NCBI RefSeq assembly: GCF_037081835.1
Contig: NZ_CP146516.1
Location: 2,652,501-2,716,500 of the forward strand
Length of the DNA stretch: 64,000 nucleotides
Reading direction: 5' to 3'
Source of the DNA: Spirobacillus cienkowskii
Lineage (GTDB): Bacteria > Bdellovibrionota_B > Oligoflexia > Silvanigrellales > Silvanigrellaceae
This document shows, piece by piece, positions 48,834 to 59,266 of the stretch. Position numbers and translations under genes: made by a program. How positions within the stretch are numbered: the first letter of the stretch is position 1; each line of letters starts with the position of its first letter. The notes under the pieces were generated by a model that saw nothing but the letters and a program-made list of their open reading frames with translations, searched no databases and was not told the origin of the DNA.

Positions 48834-49376
48834 ATGTTTACTATCGCAACGAGAAAATTTGGAGTTTGGAGAGAAGAAAGACAAAGTAATTTATTTAGAT
48901 ATCGCATTCAATCAAGACAACTAGTTTTTGCATTAAGCATGGCTGCATTTATAAGCTGGATGTTATATATTATAACAATACGAGTTAGGCAAGAATTTTA
49001 TTTATTTGAATCCTCAGCGCAAAATTATGTAAAACTTAATGATATAAAAAATTATGGTAACGGATTCTTTATTAATGAAAGAAAATCAGCTATTGCAATA
49101 TATGTAACTAATGACAAGCAAAAAAATATAAAAATAATTTTTGATACTGGAGTAGGTTTTTCTTTACCAAAAGAAGCTGTAAAATTTCTTGATTATTTTG
49201 AAGAAAAAAGACAAAATATAATGCTAACTTCAATGCTAATGAGGGTTCAAGATCCTTCAATTTCAAGAATTAAAATTTGGTCTGATAAATCAGTTCCTTT
49301 TAATAATGTTAAATATATTATTAAATTATTTTCGCAGTTTGGTTATGATGATTTTGACATAGCGGTTGAAAGGTAA
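48834..49376 (+). CDS. Single-TM ExbD/TolR-like protein 2
   Basis: A 180-residue protein with one helix (FALSMAAFISWMLYIITI) near residue 35 and a C-terminal domain whose end (FNNVKYIIKLFSQFGYDDF) resembles the ExbD/TolR periplasmic fold. Again no Asp in the membrane helix. GAGG just before the ATG at 48834 fixes the start. Two ExbD-position proteins beside one ExbB recall the AglR-AglQ-AglS gliding motor of Myxococcus. Confidence 0.68.
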   Translation: MFTIATRKFGVWREERQSNLFRYRIQSRQLVFALSMAAFISWMLYIITIRVRQEFYLFESSAQNYVKLNDIKNYGNGFFINERKSAIAIYVTNDKQKNIKIIFDTGVGFSLPKEAVKFLDYFEEKRQNIMLTSMLMRVQDPSISRIKIWSDKSVPFNNVKYIIKLFSQFGYDDFDIAVER

Positions 49377-49381
49377 CCGAT

Positions 49382-51139
49382 ATGGTTAATTACAAAAAAT
49401 CTAAAAAGAAAATATTGAGCGATAATACTTTTTTGTTTCTTCAAGTTTTTCAGATGGGAGCATTGCAGTTAGAAAAAAAATTTAAAATCAACTCTTTATT
49501 TTCAAAAAAAATTAGCTTTGGTGGAAAAACAAAATATGATATCTTAATACCCTACTCAAGAGCATTTTTAAAAATGGGTCTATTTAATATTGGAAGAAAT
49601 CGTGTTGATATCGTTTTAGACCCAAGATTAGAAGGTTTTTTAAGTACAGGAAGCAAATTTGGAAATTTTAAAGAATTCACTTCGCCAAGAGGATCTCTGT
49701 TACAAATATCGACAATTGATGAACCCTTAATTGTACCGTTAGATTATGGCTCAAGAGGAAAAATTCAATTAAATGGATTTGATATTGCTTTTAAAATTGA
49801 AAAAGAACAAAAAGTTAAAGAAATAAAAGTTCAAAAAATAGAAAGCAAAATATTTCAAATGCCAGAATATGATCTACCAATCGAAAGAAGTGTAATACCT
49901 ATTAGCATGATTGCAACAGGTATTATTTTTCTTCCTTTTTTATTTTGGTTGTTAAAAGCTCCCATGGTAGCCGACACGGGATTAATTCATTTACCATCTC
50001 AGGTTTCAATAAGATTTATTGCGCCAGAAAATATAAGACTTCTTCCCTTTGTATACGAATCTAAGTACGACCCAAATGAAAATGAAAAACTTGCAATTTT
50101 TTGGGTATATGAACTTTTAAAACGTTGGGAAGCTTCAGAAAAAGGGAGAAACTCTCAATCAATAATTCCATTTTTAAAAAATTCTCATAAATATGTTGAT
50201 CAAACAATTCAAGTAGAATCTTGGGAAAAAAGCATTTATGACAATTACAGATCCTTAGAAAGCTACAGGATATCCAAATTTTCTCCTAGATATTATTCTT
50301 ATCTTCGCCCATATCCTGCTATGACTAGCGTAATTTCTGGTATTGAAGGTAGTTCACAATATGTAACCTTACTAAAAAGACTTGAACAATTAAAAAACAC
50401 AGATAAAGCAATTCTTGAATACTTAGAATTGGAGCACACAATTTTAAAAGATTTGTATGAAAAAGAATATAAATCAAGAAAAAATGGGATTGTTGATCCT
50501 CCATCTACAGGACAAGTTTTAGGTTCACAACCAGACAAATCTTTTAATATAGAATATAATAACTTTAAAATTGCAGAAAGAAGTGCTGAAATTGCAGAGA
50601 ATTCCAGTTATAGAAATAAAATTTTAGAAAAAGAAAACTATCCCATTTATTATAATAATAAAATGTTATATCCAAAAACGACATCTGTTATCTGGATTGC
50701 AAAAGATGACCTTATTATTCCATCTGATTTTAGAAGATCAAAAGAAAAAAAAGCAGATGAAACAATATTTAATAATTTGATGTACAATGCATACTATTCA
50801 AATGGAATTTATAAAATTCCAGCACTACCCCCACCCAAGGCTATTATCGATAAAAAAATGGTTGATTTTGTGATTTTTAATAAAACAGAAGAAATTCGCT
50901 CATGCTATAATGCTGCTCTCAGAAAAAATCCAGGACTTCACGGTGATTTGAAGATTAGCTGGACTATACTTGAATCAGGAAAGGCTAAAAATATAAAAAT
51001 ATTGGACTCAAACATGATTGATAAAAATTTGATAAATTGCATTGAATCAAGGTTAATGGTGTGGAATTTTCCAAAACCAAAGTACGGCCCTGTTGTTGTG
51101 ACATACCCTTTTCAATTTTCAGTTAACAAAAATAAGTGA
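49382..51139 (+). CDS. AgmX/PglI C-terminal-domain protein
   Basis: A 585-residue envelope-spanning protein. The cytoplasmic N-terminus (1-150) is a beta-rich domain, possibly FHA-like. One transmembrane helix lies at about 171-192. A long middle region with coiled-coil character follows. The last ~90 residues (CYNAALRKNPGLHGDLKISW, WTILESGKAKNIKI) match the AgmX/PglI C-terminal domain, a TonB-like fold in gliding and polar secretion proteins of Deltaproteobacteria. Likely the force-transmitting partner of the ExbB/ExbD-like proteins upstream. Starts 5 nt after them. Confidence 0.8.
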   Translation: MVNYKKSKKKILSDNTFLFLQVFQMGALQLEKKFKINSLFSKKISFGGKTKYDILIPYSRAFLKMGLFNIGRNRVDIVLDPRLEGFLSTGSKFGNFKEFTSPRGSLLQISTIDEPLIVPLDYGSRGKIQLNGFDIAFKIEKEQKVKEIKVQKIESKIFQMPEYDLPIERSVIPISMIATGIIFLPFLFWLLKAPMVADTGLIHLPSQVSIRFIAPENIRLLPFVYESKYDPNENEKLAIFWVYELLKRWEASEKGRNSQSIIPFLKNSHKYVDQTIQVESWEKSIYDNYRSLESYRISKFSPRYYSYLRPYPAMTSVISGIEGSSQYVTLLKRLEQLKNTDKAILEYLELEHTILKDLYEKEYKSRKNGIVDPPSTGQVLGSQPDKSFNIEYNNFKIAERSAEIAENSSYRNKILEKENYPIYYNNKMLYPKTTSVIWIAKDDLIIPSDFRRSKEKKADETIFNNLMYNAYYSNGIYKIPALPPPKAIIDKKMVDFVIFNKTEEIRSCYNAALRKNPGLHGDLKISWTILESGKAKNIKILDSNMIDKNLINCIESRLMVWNFPKPKYGPVVVTYPFQFSVNKNK

Positions 51140-51150
51140 ATGGATAATAA

Positions 51151-52806
51151 ATGGAATCTTCTTCTTTAAAACTCATCCCACTCGGCGGTTGCGGCGAGAT
51201 AGGGATGAATATGACTATACTTTGCGTTATGGATCGATACTTTTTTATTGATGCAGGAAGTCTTTTTCCAGACTCTTCATTGATAGGGGTTAATTTAATT
51301 TTACCTGACACGACATATATTGATGAGCAACAAATCCAACCTGATGCATGGTTAATTACACATGGCCATGAAGATCACATTGGCGCGTTACCGTATTTAT
51401 TTAAAAAATATCCAGCTCCTATTTATGGAACTCAATTTACAATTGAGCTTATAAAATCAAAATTTCAAGAGTTTCAAATTAATGATGCTATTTTTAACAC
51501 GTGGAATTTTTTTGAAACAATATTTTTTAGAAACATGAAGGTCACTATTTTTCAAGTAAATCATAGTATAGCAGATGCTTCAGGACTTTTTTTTGAAACA
51601 ACATTTGGTAATATTTTACACATGGGAGATTTTAGAATTGATTATCATCCTCCAGAAAAAAGTAGTACCCACGAAAATCTTGAAAAAATAATTAAAAATA
51701 AAAAAGTTACACTCATGATGAGTGATAGTACAAACTCATTTCAAACAGGCCAAGATTTAAGTGAATCTGATATTACATCAAGTCTTGTTAATTATTTAAC
51801 CAATGAAAAAGGAATGATAGTACTCGCTACATTTTCAAGTAATATATGGAGATTGCAAAGTATTTTTGATGCAGCGTATTTAACAGGTCGAAAAATAGTT
51901 TTATTTGGAAGATCACTGCTTAGAAATACTGAAATAGCAAATAGACTTGGCTTATTAAATTTTTCTAATAATACTATAATCGACTTAAATAATATTAAAG
52001 ATTATCCACGACACGAAATATGTATTATATGCACAGGAAGTCAGGGTGAATCATTTTCTGGGTTACATCGCCTTGCATGGGATAATGTTGTTGATGTCAA
52101 AGTCAATGCTAATGATACTATCATATTTTCATCTCGTGTTATACCTGGAAATGAAAGAGCAATTGAAAGTTTAGTCACTCAATTTACAAGAAAAGAATGC
52201 ACTGTTATCACTTCAAAAGATAATAATTCTATTCATGTAAGTGGTCACGGATATCAAGAAGATCTTATTAAATGCATTAAAATTGCAAAGCCAAAATTTT
52301 TTCTTCCAATACATGGTACCTATCGACATTTAAAGAAACATCGTGAACTAGCTATGTCTTGTGGTATTCGTTCTGAAAATGCGTTATTAGCAGAAAATGG
52401 AGATATTATCAGCATTGGTTTGCACAATACAAGCATTAATGAAAGAGTAAAATTTGGCCGAGAATATGTTTGTCCAGGAGGAATTTTTTCACAAAATAGT
52501 CAAATTTATAAAGAAAGAGTCTTGCTTGCTACTACAGGTATTGCTGCTATTTCTTTAGTTTTTGAACAAAAAAATTATGAGCTTTTGGGCATACCCACCG
52601 TAACATTAAAAGGCGTTCCATTAAGACCAGAAGAACTTATTAATAAAATAGAGCTAATACTACATAATGCAATTGAAGCCATAAGTAAAAGAAAAACTCT
52701 AACTGATGAATTATTGCAAGAAGAAATGAGAATAGGAGTTAGAAAATATATTGAAAAAAGATTAAACTACAAAACAAACGTAATAATTTTAATAACTAGA
52801 ATTTAA
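51151..52806 (+). CDS. rnj: Ribonuclease J
   Basis: Metallo-beta-lactamase ribonuclease with 5' exonuclease and endonuclease activity in mRNA decay and rRNA maturation. LGGCGEIGMNMT at the N-terminus and the zinc motif THGHEDHIGALPYLF are diagnostic. HMGDFRID, FSSRVIPGNERAI and HVSGHGYQED then HGTYRHLKKHRELA complete the beta-CASP domain. Length 551 is typical. It lies 11 nt after the AgmX-like gene and its stop overlaps that of fabH. Confidence 0.95.
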   Translation: MESSSLKLIPLGGCGEIGMNMTILCVMDRYFFIDAGSLFPDSSLIGVNLILPDTTYIDEQQIQPDAWLITHGHEDHIGALPYLFKKYPAPIYGTQFTIELIKSKFQEFQINDAIFNTWNFFETIFFRNMKVTIFQVNHSIADASGLFFETTFGNILHMGDFRIDYHPPEKSSTHENLEKIIKNKKVTLMMSDSTNSFQTGQDLSESDITSSLVNYLTNEKGMIVLATFSSNIWRLQSIFDAAYLTGRKIVLFGRSLLRNTEIANRLGLLNFSNNTIIDLNNIKDYPRHEICIICTGSQGESFSGLHRLAWDNVVDVKVNANDTIIFSSRVIPGNERAIESLVTQFTRKECTVITSKDNNSIHVSGHGYQEDLIKCIKIAKPKFFLPIHGTYRHLKKHRELAMSCGIRSENALLAENGDIISIGLHNTSINERVKFGREYVCPGGIFSQNSQIYKERVLLATTGIAAISLVFEQKNYELLGIPTVTLKGVPLRPEELINKIELILHNAIEAISKRKTLTDELLQEEMRIGVRKYIEKRLNYKTNVIILITRI

Positions 52807-53837
52807 AGTCTAATTAAACTACCACCCCATGTAAAACCTGCACCAAAAGCAACTGTTAAAATGAGATCTCCCTTTTTAACTCTTCCTATTTCTAACGCCT
52901 CATTAATACAAATAGGTATTGTTGCCGAAGTTGTATTTCCATATTTTTGAATGTTATTAAAAACTTTTTCAGGCGATAGTTCCATTTTTTCACGAACCAA
53001 TTCACTAATACGTAAGTTTGCTTGATGCGGTATCAGACAAGCAATATCTTTAGAAGTAATTTTATGTTTTTTCATTAAAGCCTCGGCAACTTCACACATT
53101 CTACTAACAGCATGTTTAAAAACGTGCCGTCCTTCCATCTGAGGATGACAGCTTTTATTTGCAATAGTTTCAGAATTTAAAAAACCTGGTGTTGCTGTGC
53201 CTGGTGAGCGAAGTAACAATAATTCTGCACCAATTCCATCACTTCCCAAAATAGTATCAATCACTCCTGAGCTTTTATTAAAAACGGTAGGCATCTCTGC
53301 TTCTGTACACTCTTGAGCTTCGCAAACAACAGCAGCAGCACCATCACCAAATAAAACAGCAACATTTCTGCCATGATTTGATAAGTCTAATAACTTACTT
53401 TGTACGTCTGCAAAAACCATAAGAATTCTTTTATATTGACCACTTTGGATCATTGCTTGAGCAAGCTGCGTTGAGTAGACAAACGCGCTACATTGAACCC
53501 GAATATCAATTGCAGGAATATTAGGAAAACTAAGTTTATTTTGAACTATTGGGGCAATACCCGGAAAATAATAATCTGGGGATAAACTACAAGCAATAAT
53601 GTAATCAAAATCTTTAGCTTGTAAATTTGATTGCACAAAAACTTTTTTTACTGCTTCAATTGCCAAATCAGAAGTTGTTGTAGGCTCTTCAACAAAACGC
53701 CTTTCTTTTATACCAGAACGCTCTGTAATCCAAGCATCATTAGTATCCATGACTTTGCTGAGATCATCATTAGTCACTCTGCGAGGTGGAAGATATTGAG
53801 AAAAATGTGACATAACCATCTTAAAATACTTTGCCAT
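52803..53837 (-). CDS. fabH: 3-oxoacyl-ACP synthase III (KAS III)
   Basis: Condenses acetyl-CoA with malonyl-ACP to start fatty-acid synthesis. Catalytic Cys116 (QCSAFVYS), His271 (PHQANLRI) and Asn301 (YGNTTSATIPI) are all present. Length 344, slightly long because of extra N-terminal residues; internal Met at 8 or 9 could be the true start, but GGAG nine nt upstream supports 53837. It is not next to other fab genes. Its stop overlaps that of RNase J on the other strand by four nt. Confidence 0.94.
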   Translation of the reverse strand: MAKYFKMVMSHFSQYLPPRRVTNDDLSKVMDTNDAWITERSGIKERRFVEEPTTTSDLAIEAVKKVFVQSNLQAKDFDYIIACSLSPDYYFPGIAPIVQNKLSFPNIPAIDIRVQCSAFVYSTQLAQAMIQSGQYKRILMVFADVQSKLLDLSNHGRNVAVLFGDGAAAVVCEAQECTEAEMPTVFNKSSGVIDTILGSDGIGAELLLLRSPGTATPGFLNSETIANKSCHPQMEGRHVFKHAVSRMCEVAEALMKKHKITSKDIACLIPHQANLRISELVREKMELSPEKVFNNIQKYGNTTSATIPICINEALEIGRVKKGDLILTVAFGAGFTWGGSLIRL

Positions 53838-53903
53838 GCTTATACTCTCCTCTACAAGCTATAACTTAAGAAAGCCTAGCGTTTTTATAACAAGACACTT
53901 ATC

Positions 53904-53932
53904 TTGGCAAATTATATTTATTACGCAAGAAT
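53904..53932 (+). promoter_or_regulatory. Putative recN promoter
   Basis: TTGGCA at 53904-53909, a 17-nt spacer and AAGAAT at 53927-53932 in the gap between divergent fabH and recN. No LexA box of the CTGT(N8)ACAG type is visible; other LexA motifs cannot be excluded. Confidence 0.35.
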
Positions 53933-54002
53933 ATTTTAAACAAAATGTAAAATTTGCTATTCTTAAAACCTTTTTGCTTAAAATCATTTTTAAGGATGAA
54001 AA

Positions 54003-55778
54003 ATGTTAAAGAATCTCAATATACAAAACCTAGCAATTGCTGAAAATATCACTGTAGATTTTCTAAAAGGACTTAACGTCATTACTGGAGAAACGGGATC
54101 AGGCAAATCTTTACTGGTTGATGCATTAAGTTTATTGAGAGGATGTCGAGTAGATATCAATATTATTAGGCATGGATTTGATAGTGCGCAGGTAACTGGT
54201 ATTTTTTCTCCAACAATTCAACATGAAGAAGTTTTTTTACTACTAGAAAAGTATGGAATTCCTCAATACTCCGAAGACCCTACTGAAATTATATTAAAAC
54301 GTTTTATCCATAGAAGCGGAAAACACAAAGCCTCTATTAATGAAAATATAGTTAGTTTAAAAACATTACAATTAATCGCTGGAGAACTAATTGATATTAG
54401 CAGCCAATTTGAAAATCAAAAACTTCTTGATAATGAAATGCACACTTATTTTCTAGATGAATTTTGTGGAAACTCTAAATTATACAAAAAATACTTAAAT
54501 GAATACAACATAACTCATGAAAGTATTAAAAAATTAAAAAAAATGCTGCAAGAACTTGAATTATTAAAAAGAGAAAGATCCTTATATGAATTTGAACTCT
54601 CACAAATACAAGAATCAGGATATTCTATAGATGAATTTAAAAAAATTGAAGAAATAATTTCAAAAGGAAATAATTCAATACTATTAAAGAAACTTTGCTT
54701 TGAGATAACTGAAAATATATATACTAACGAAATAAACTGTATAAATTTATTTAAAAAATGTAAAAAGAATATTAATAAACTAAGTAAAATATCAGAGAAT
54801 AAGTATTTCATTAACTTAGAAGAAAAACTTGATGAAATCATTTTATTAACTGAAGACTTTGCATATAATATTGAATTAAATTCTCAAAATTTTGATATCA
54901 ATGAACAAGAATTTGATAAAGCAAACTCAAGAATAGAAATATATAATAAATTATTACTAAAATTTGGACCTAAAATAGAAGACATAGAAGAATATAGAAA
55001 GAAATGTGAAGATTTTATTAATAAATTATATAAACAAGAACAAGAAATTAAAGAATTTTCAGCCTCATGTGAATTAAAAATGAAAAATTGCGTTACCTTA
55101 GCAAAACAACTCAAAGTCACTAGAGAGAAAAAATTATCTTTAATTTCAGAATCAATTGAAAAAGAACTAATTGAACTTGGCATGAAAAAATCTAAGTTTG
55201 TTTGTATACTTAAGTCTTCAAAAAATAACTTTGATTTTTTTAAACATGATGAACTTATAAAAAATAACTTGCTTTCGAATATAGCAAATGAATTTTTTGC
55301 TCTTAATAAATTTGGCAGCGAACGCGCACAATTTTTATTTACAACTAACTTAGGCATTGATCCTCAAGAAATTGAAAAAATCGCAAGCGGTGGCGAATTA
55401 TCAAGAATTATGCTAGCGATTAAAGGAATTTTATTTGCAGAAGAAGCTGTTAGTGTTTTTGTATTTGATGAAATTGATTCAGGTATCAGCGGAAATATTG
55501 CTACAAAAGTTGGTAAAAAACTTTCTGAATTTTGCAAAAAAGATGGCAGACAAGCAATTTGTATAACCCATCTTCCTCAAGTTGCATGTTTTGCAGAAAA
55601 TCATTATATAGTTTACAAAGAATTTAAAGAAAACAAAACAATTACAAAAATTGCGAAAGCAAATGAACAAGAAAAATTAAATGAAATAGCTTTACTATTA
55701 TCTGGCGAAGCAATGAGCAAAGAAAGCCTGGCACAAGCAAAAGTACTTATACAAGAAGCTCATAAAAGCTGCTCTTAA
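54003..55778 (+). CDS. recN: DNA repair protein RecN
   Basis: SMC-like ATPase for double-strand break repair. Walker A GETGSGKS at residues 29-36, a long coiled coil in the middle (about 155-370), signature ASGGELSRIMLAIKG and Walker B VFVFDEIDSGISG, then CITHLPQVA. At 591 residues it is somewhat longer than the usual ~555, with the extra length in the Asn/Lys-rich coiled coil. AAGGAT precedes the ATG. Confidence 0.95.
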   Translation: MLKNLNIQNLAIAENITVDFLKGLNVITGETGSGKSLLVDALSLLRGCRVDINIIRHGFDSAQVTGIFSPTIQHEEVFLLLEKYGIPQYSEDPTEIILKRFIHRSGKHKASINENIVSLKTLQLIAGELIDISSQFENQKLLDNEMHTYFLDEFCGNSKLYKKYLNEYNITHESIKKLKKMLQELELLKRERSLYEFELSQIQESGYSIDEFKKIEEIISKGNNSILLKKLCFEITENIYTNEINCINLFKKCKKNINKLSKISENKYFINLEEKLDEIILLTEDFAYNIELNSQNFDINEQEFDKANSRIEIYNKLLLKFGPKIEDIEEYRKKCEDFINKLYKQEQEIKEFSASCELKMKNCVTLAKQLKVTREKKLSLISESIEKELIELGMKKSKFVCILKSSKNNFDFFKHDELIKNNLLSNIANEFFALNKFGSERAQFLFTTNLGIDPQEIEKIASGGELSRIMLAIKGILFAEEAVSVFVFDEIDSGISGNIATKVGKKLSEFCKKDGRQAICITHLPQVACFAENHYIVYKEFKENKTITKIAKANEQEKLNEIALLLSGEAMSKESLAQAKVLIQEAHKSCS

Positions 55779-55780
55779 AA

Positions 55781-57004
55781 TTAAGAAGCATTTTCTTTTT
55801 CAAAAAAATCAAGTGATTTTAATTTTATTTCTTTAATAAAAATTAAAGAAATAACAGTTAAAAACAAAAATGCAAAAGCAGAAAATAATAAACCAAGCCA
55901 CACATGCTTAAATTGAAAAACAATCCATGGAACAAATGCATTCATAAAGATTATAGAACATCTTGCAAAATTTGAAATAACAGAAGTTGCAATATTTCTT
56001 TGATTTGTACCAAAATTTTCTGCCGCAAAAACCATTAATAAACCATTATAACCACTAGCAAGTCCAACTAAGAAAATTATAAAATAATATGCTGTTAAAG
56101 AAATTAAACTTCCAAAAGAAAAAGCGCTTACAGCACAAACCATTATCATTAAAGCACTAAAAACTCCTAAACGCCTACTTGATGTTAATGCAGAAATAAA
56201 CGGAAATAAATAAGCACCAATAAGCGACCCTATAAAGTAACACGACAAAGCTACACCTTGACTAATAGTTGCTGCTATACCAATATAACGCGCAATTTCG
56301 GGTGAAAAATTTACAAGAAAAGCCATAAACCAAAAAGGGAAAAGAGAAACTATAAAAATTATAACTCTTATTAATGAGTCCTTTTTTAATAAAAGTAACT
56401 TTAAGCTACCTCTTTTAATTTCCTTTTTATCATTTAACTTATAATATAATTGAGAGTCACATAAAGAAACTCTAAGTGTAAGTAATAGAATTCCTGCTAT
56501 ACCACCAACCCAAAACAGCACCTTCCAATGAAAAACACTGCCAATAAAACTCGCCAATAATCCGCCTAAAACTCCTGAAGAGTAGACTATTGCAGAAGAC
56601 CTTCCTCTTTCTGAATAGTTTAAAATTTCACTTAATAAAGTAATAGAGGCAGCAAACTCACCAGCTAAACCAACTCCAGCTAGAAATCGCATTAATGCAA
56701 ACATAGGAACAGTTGTTACAAAAGTATTAGCAATAATTGCTAAAGAATAAAGAAGTATACCAGCCCGAATTGCTGACATTCTTCCAAATTTATCGCCCCA
56801 AATTCCACTTATAACCCCACCTAAAACTAAACCCACCGCCTGGCAATTAAACATTAACGAACTAACTTTCATTAAGTCTTTTTCTTGTACACCAAGAGAT
56901 AATAAAGCAGGAACTCTAACAACTGCAAAAATAGTCAAATCAAAAAAATCAATTAAATAACCTAATGCAAGAATTAAAATTATAATTTTAGGATTATTTT
57001 TCAT
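55781..57004 (-). CDS. Major facilitator superfamily transporter
   Basis: Inner-membrane carrier of 407 residues with about 12 helices. Loop 2-3 motif GDKFGRMSAIRAG and RFLAGVGLAGEFAASITLL are typical of the sugar-porter/metabolite-symporter branches. Substrate unknown. It starts 9 nt after menE and is probably the last gene of the men operon. AGGAAA precedes the ATG. Confidence 0.88.
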   Translation of the reverse strand: MKNNPKIIILILALGYLIDFFDLTIFAVVRVPALLSLGVQEKDLMKVSSLMFNCQAVGLVLGGVISGIWGDKFGRMSAIRAGILLYSLAIIANTFVTTVPMFALMRFLAGVGLAGEFAASITLLSEILNYSERGRSSAIVYSSGVLGGLLASFIGSVFHWKVLFWVGGIAGILLLTLRVSLCDSQLYYKLNDKKEIKRGSLKLLLLKKDSLIRVIIFIVSLFPFWFMAFLVNFSPEIARYIGIAATISQGVALSCYFIGSLIGAYLFPFISALTSSRRLGVFSALMIMVCAVSAFSFGSLISLTAYYFIIFLVGLASGYNGLLMVFAAENFGTNQRNIATSVISNFARCSIIFMNAFVPWIVFQFKHVWLGLLFSAFAFLFLTVISLIFIKEIKLKSLDFFEKENAS

Positions 57005-57013
57005 AAATTTTTC

Positions 57014-58216
57014 CTATAATTCATAGAAACAGGAATTTTTTATCAAATTTAATAACTGCGAACTTTTAATCTTTCCCAGGCTTGTTTTTGGGATATTTTT
57101 AACTAAATAAAAAATTTTAGCTTTCTCAAAAGGAAATACTTTTTTATTAAATTCATCAATTATTATACGCAATTTATTTAAATCAAAATTACATTCTTCT
57201 TCAAAAATAAAAATAATTTTGTTTTCGCATCTCTCATCTTTGATTGAAGAAATAATAACATCATATTTTAAATTGAGCTCTAACTTTATAGCATCTAATA
57301 TAGAATTTAATTTACCTAATGAAACACTTTCACCTAAAACTTTTACTACATTATCGCCTCTACCATACACACAAAGTTTATTATCGATAATACTGCCTAT
57401 ATCAGAAGTTTCCAAAAATTTAGTTGGCTTAATTTTTGTATTTTCATTTAAATTCTCTAATTGAAAATCTTTAAATGATAATTTGTTATCATTTATTAGT
57501 AAATATCCACTAAACAAAGAATTTCCTGCAATACATATATTACCAGTTTCATTGATTTTTACTATTAAATGTTTCATTATATCTAACTTAGGAAATTCAG
57601 AATCCCAAACAAAATCAACTGCCGCGGTTGCAATTTGTGACCCACATTCTGTCATTCCGTAACTTGGTAAAATATTCCAAAAAAGTTCTCTTGCTTTTAC
57701 ATACAAATCAAAAGAAATGGCTCCACCACCGACCACAACAGCACGTAACGATTTTGGTGATTTTAAATTTTCTTTTACTATATCAAAAATTTGTGTTGGA
57801 ACTAAAGATGTAATTGTTGCATTAATTTTTTGAGCCTCACTCACAAAATAATGAGGATTCCATTTTAAATTATCAGAATACAAATCAACTATTTTACATC
57901 CAGAAATATAAGATCTTGCATAATTTGCTAAACCACTAATATGAAAATAAGGTAATATATTTAATATAGTATCATTGCTTTTATATTCTAAGTGATCAAC
58001 CACTGATTTTGCTGATTCTAATATTGCTAATTTTTTTAACGCAACAAACTTGATATCTTCTGGATTCATTGCAGTTGAGCCTGAAGTTGCTATAAAAATA
58101 TGACCATTAAGATCACAAATTTTTATTATATCTTTAAAATCAAAGTTTTTTATTAAACTTAATTTTGAGTTATATAGAAAAAGAGACTCTTTTGAAGTCC
58201 AATCAATTTCTACCAT
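57014..58216 (-). CDS. menE: o-Succinylbenzoate-CoA ligase
   Basis: Activates o-succinylbenzoate with CoA in menaquinone synthesis. Adenylate-forming fold with ATSGSTAMNPED (phosphate loop), SYGMTECGSQ and the C-terminal KTSLGKIK lysine loop. The frame opens at TTG 58228, but the GGAG lies in that extension and fits the ATG at 58216, giving 400 residues. It overlaps the menC stop by seven nt. The sequence is divergent, so identification leans on the men neighbours. Confidence 0.88.
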   Translation of the reverse strand: MVEIDWTSKESLFLYNSKLSLIKNFDFKDIIKICDLNGHIFIATSGSTAMNPEDIKFVALKKLAILESAKSVVDHLEYKSNDTILNILPYFHISGLANYARSYISGCKIVDLYSDNLKWNPHYFVSEAQKINATITSLVPTQIFDIVKENLKSPKSLRAVVVGGGAISFDLYVKARELFWNILPSYGMTECGSQIATAAVDFVWDSEFPKLDIMKHLIVKINETGNICIAGNSLFSGYLLINDNKLSFKDFQLENLNENTKIKPTKFLETSDIGSIIDNKLCVYGRGDNVVKVLGESVSLGKLNSILDAIKLELNLKYDVIISSIKDERCENKIIFIFEEECNFDLNKLRIIIDEFNKKVFPFEKAKIFYLVKNIPKTSLGKIKSSQLLNLIKNSCFYEL

Positions 58217-59259
58217 ATTTTTCTCCAATTTTCATTCTCTAAAAGATCATCAAATCCAAAACCAAATCCTTCCTGAGGAGGAACTATCTGTGAAAAATTT
58301 ACCTTAATTCTTTCTGAATAAGAATTTTTTTTATATAAATCATGAGTTAAAAAACCACAAATTTGTGTATTATTATGATTACTATTATAATATTCTGATG
58401 CTTCATAAAGTGCACTAAGTTGTCCTAATGGATGATCCATATAGCTTGTAAACAAAATTTTTTTTCTCTCTATATTATAATGTTTACAATTTAGTATCTC
58501 ATCATGGTTCTGTATAGCTGGTTTCAAAATTAAATAATCATATGCTTCATTTTTATTACAATAATCAGAATTATTATTTGTTCTATCGAGCGCAATTCCC
58601 AGATCTGGAAAAAATTGTTTAATTTGCATCCATTCATTATTTATATTTTTAAAAGGATCTTCTATAAAAGAAATAACACTCAAATTTTTATCTAAACTTT
58701 GAAGAAATTGATACATTCCGTCAAATGAACAAGAGCCATTAAAATCTAATCTTACCTTAATATTACAAATTTTTAAAATAGGAACTATTTTTTTTAAAAA
58801 AGATGCTTCTTTTTCTAAATTGAATCCACACTTTAATTTTATGTATTCAAAACCTTCTTTTCTCAAATTTTCAATAAAATTTGTTGTTAATAAGTTAAAA
58901 TTAACACATGTAAAATGATTTTTAATAAGGCATAATTTTTTAAATGCATTTTCTCTATTAAATCTATAAAAAGCATCAGTTTTAGCAATCGAAAAACTTT
59001 TTTCTATATGAAAATCCATTTTTCCGACTTGAACCATTTTTACTTTTTCAGACAAAGAGGTATCACCTAATTCTGGCCAAGAAAAACAATCAGAATATCC
59101 AATTCCCAAATCTTTAAAATGAATTCGAAAAAGACAACCATCCCTTCGCAACATTTCTTTTGATTTAGAATTTAAACTAGAAATGGGTTCTAGTTCATAA
59201 ATTGAATATTCAATTTTATCAATATTAAATTTACTTTCATTTATATTTTTAAGTATCAA
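58210..59259 (-). CDS. menC: o-Succinylbenzoate synthase
   Basis: Enolase-superfamily dehydratase that makes o-succinylbenzoate. Catalytic and metal residues are in KLKCG (Lys pair), RLDFNGS (Asp), FIEDPF (Glu) and IALDR (Asp), followed by ILKPA. Length 349 is usual. Position between menA and menE supports the call. Sequence is quite divergent from E. coli MenC. Confidence 0.87.
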   Translation of the reverse strand: MILKNINESKFNIDKIEYSIYELEPISSLNSKSKEMLRRDGCLFRIHFKDLGIGYSDCFSWPELGDTSLSEKVKMVQVGKMDFHIEKSFSIAKTDAFYRFNRENAFKKLCLIKNHFTCVNFNLLTTNFIENLRKEGFEYIKLKCGFNLEKEASFLKKIVPILKICNIKVRLDFNGSCSFDGMYQFLQSLDKNLSVISFIEDPFKNINNEWMQIKQFFPDLGIALDRTNNNSDYCNKNEAYDYLILKPAIQNHDEILNCKHYNIERKKILFTSYMDHPLGQLSALYEASEYYNSNHNNTQICGFLTHDLYKKNSYSERIKVNFSQIVPPQEGFGFGFDDLLENENWRKIW

Positions 59260-59266
59260 ATTTTAC

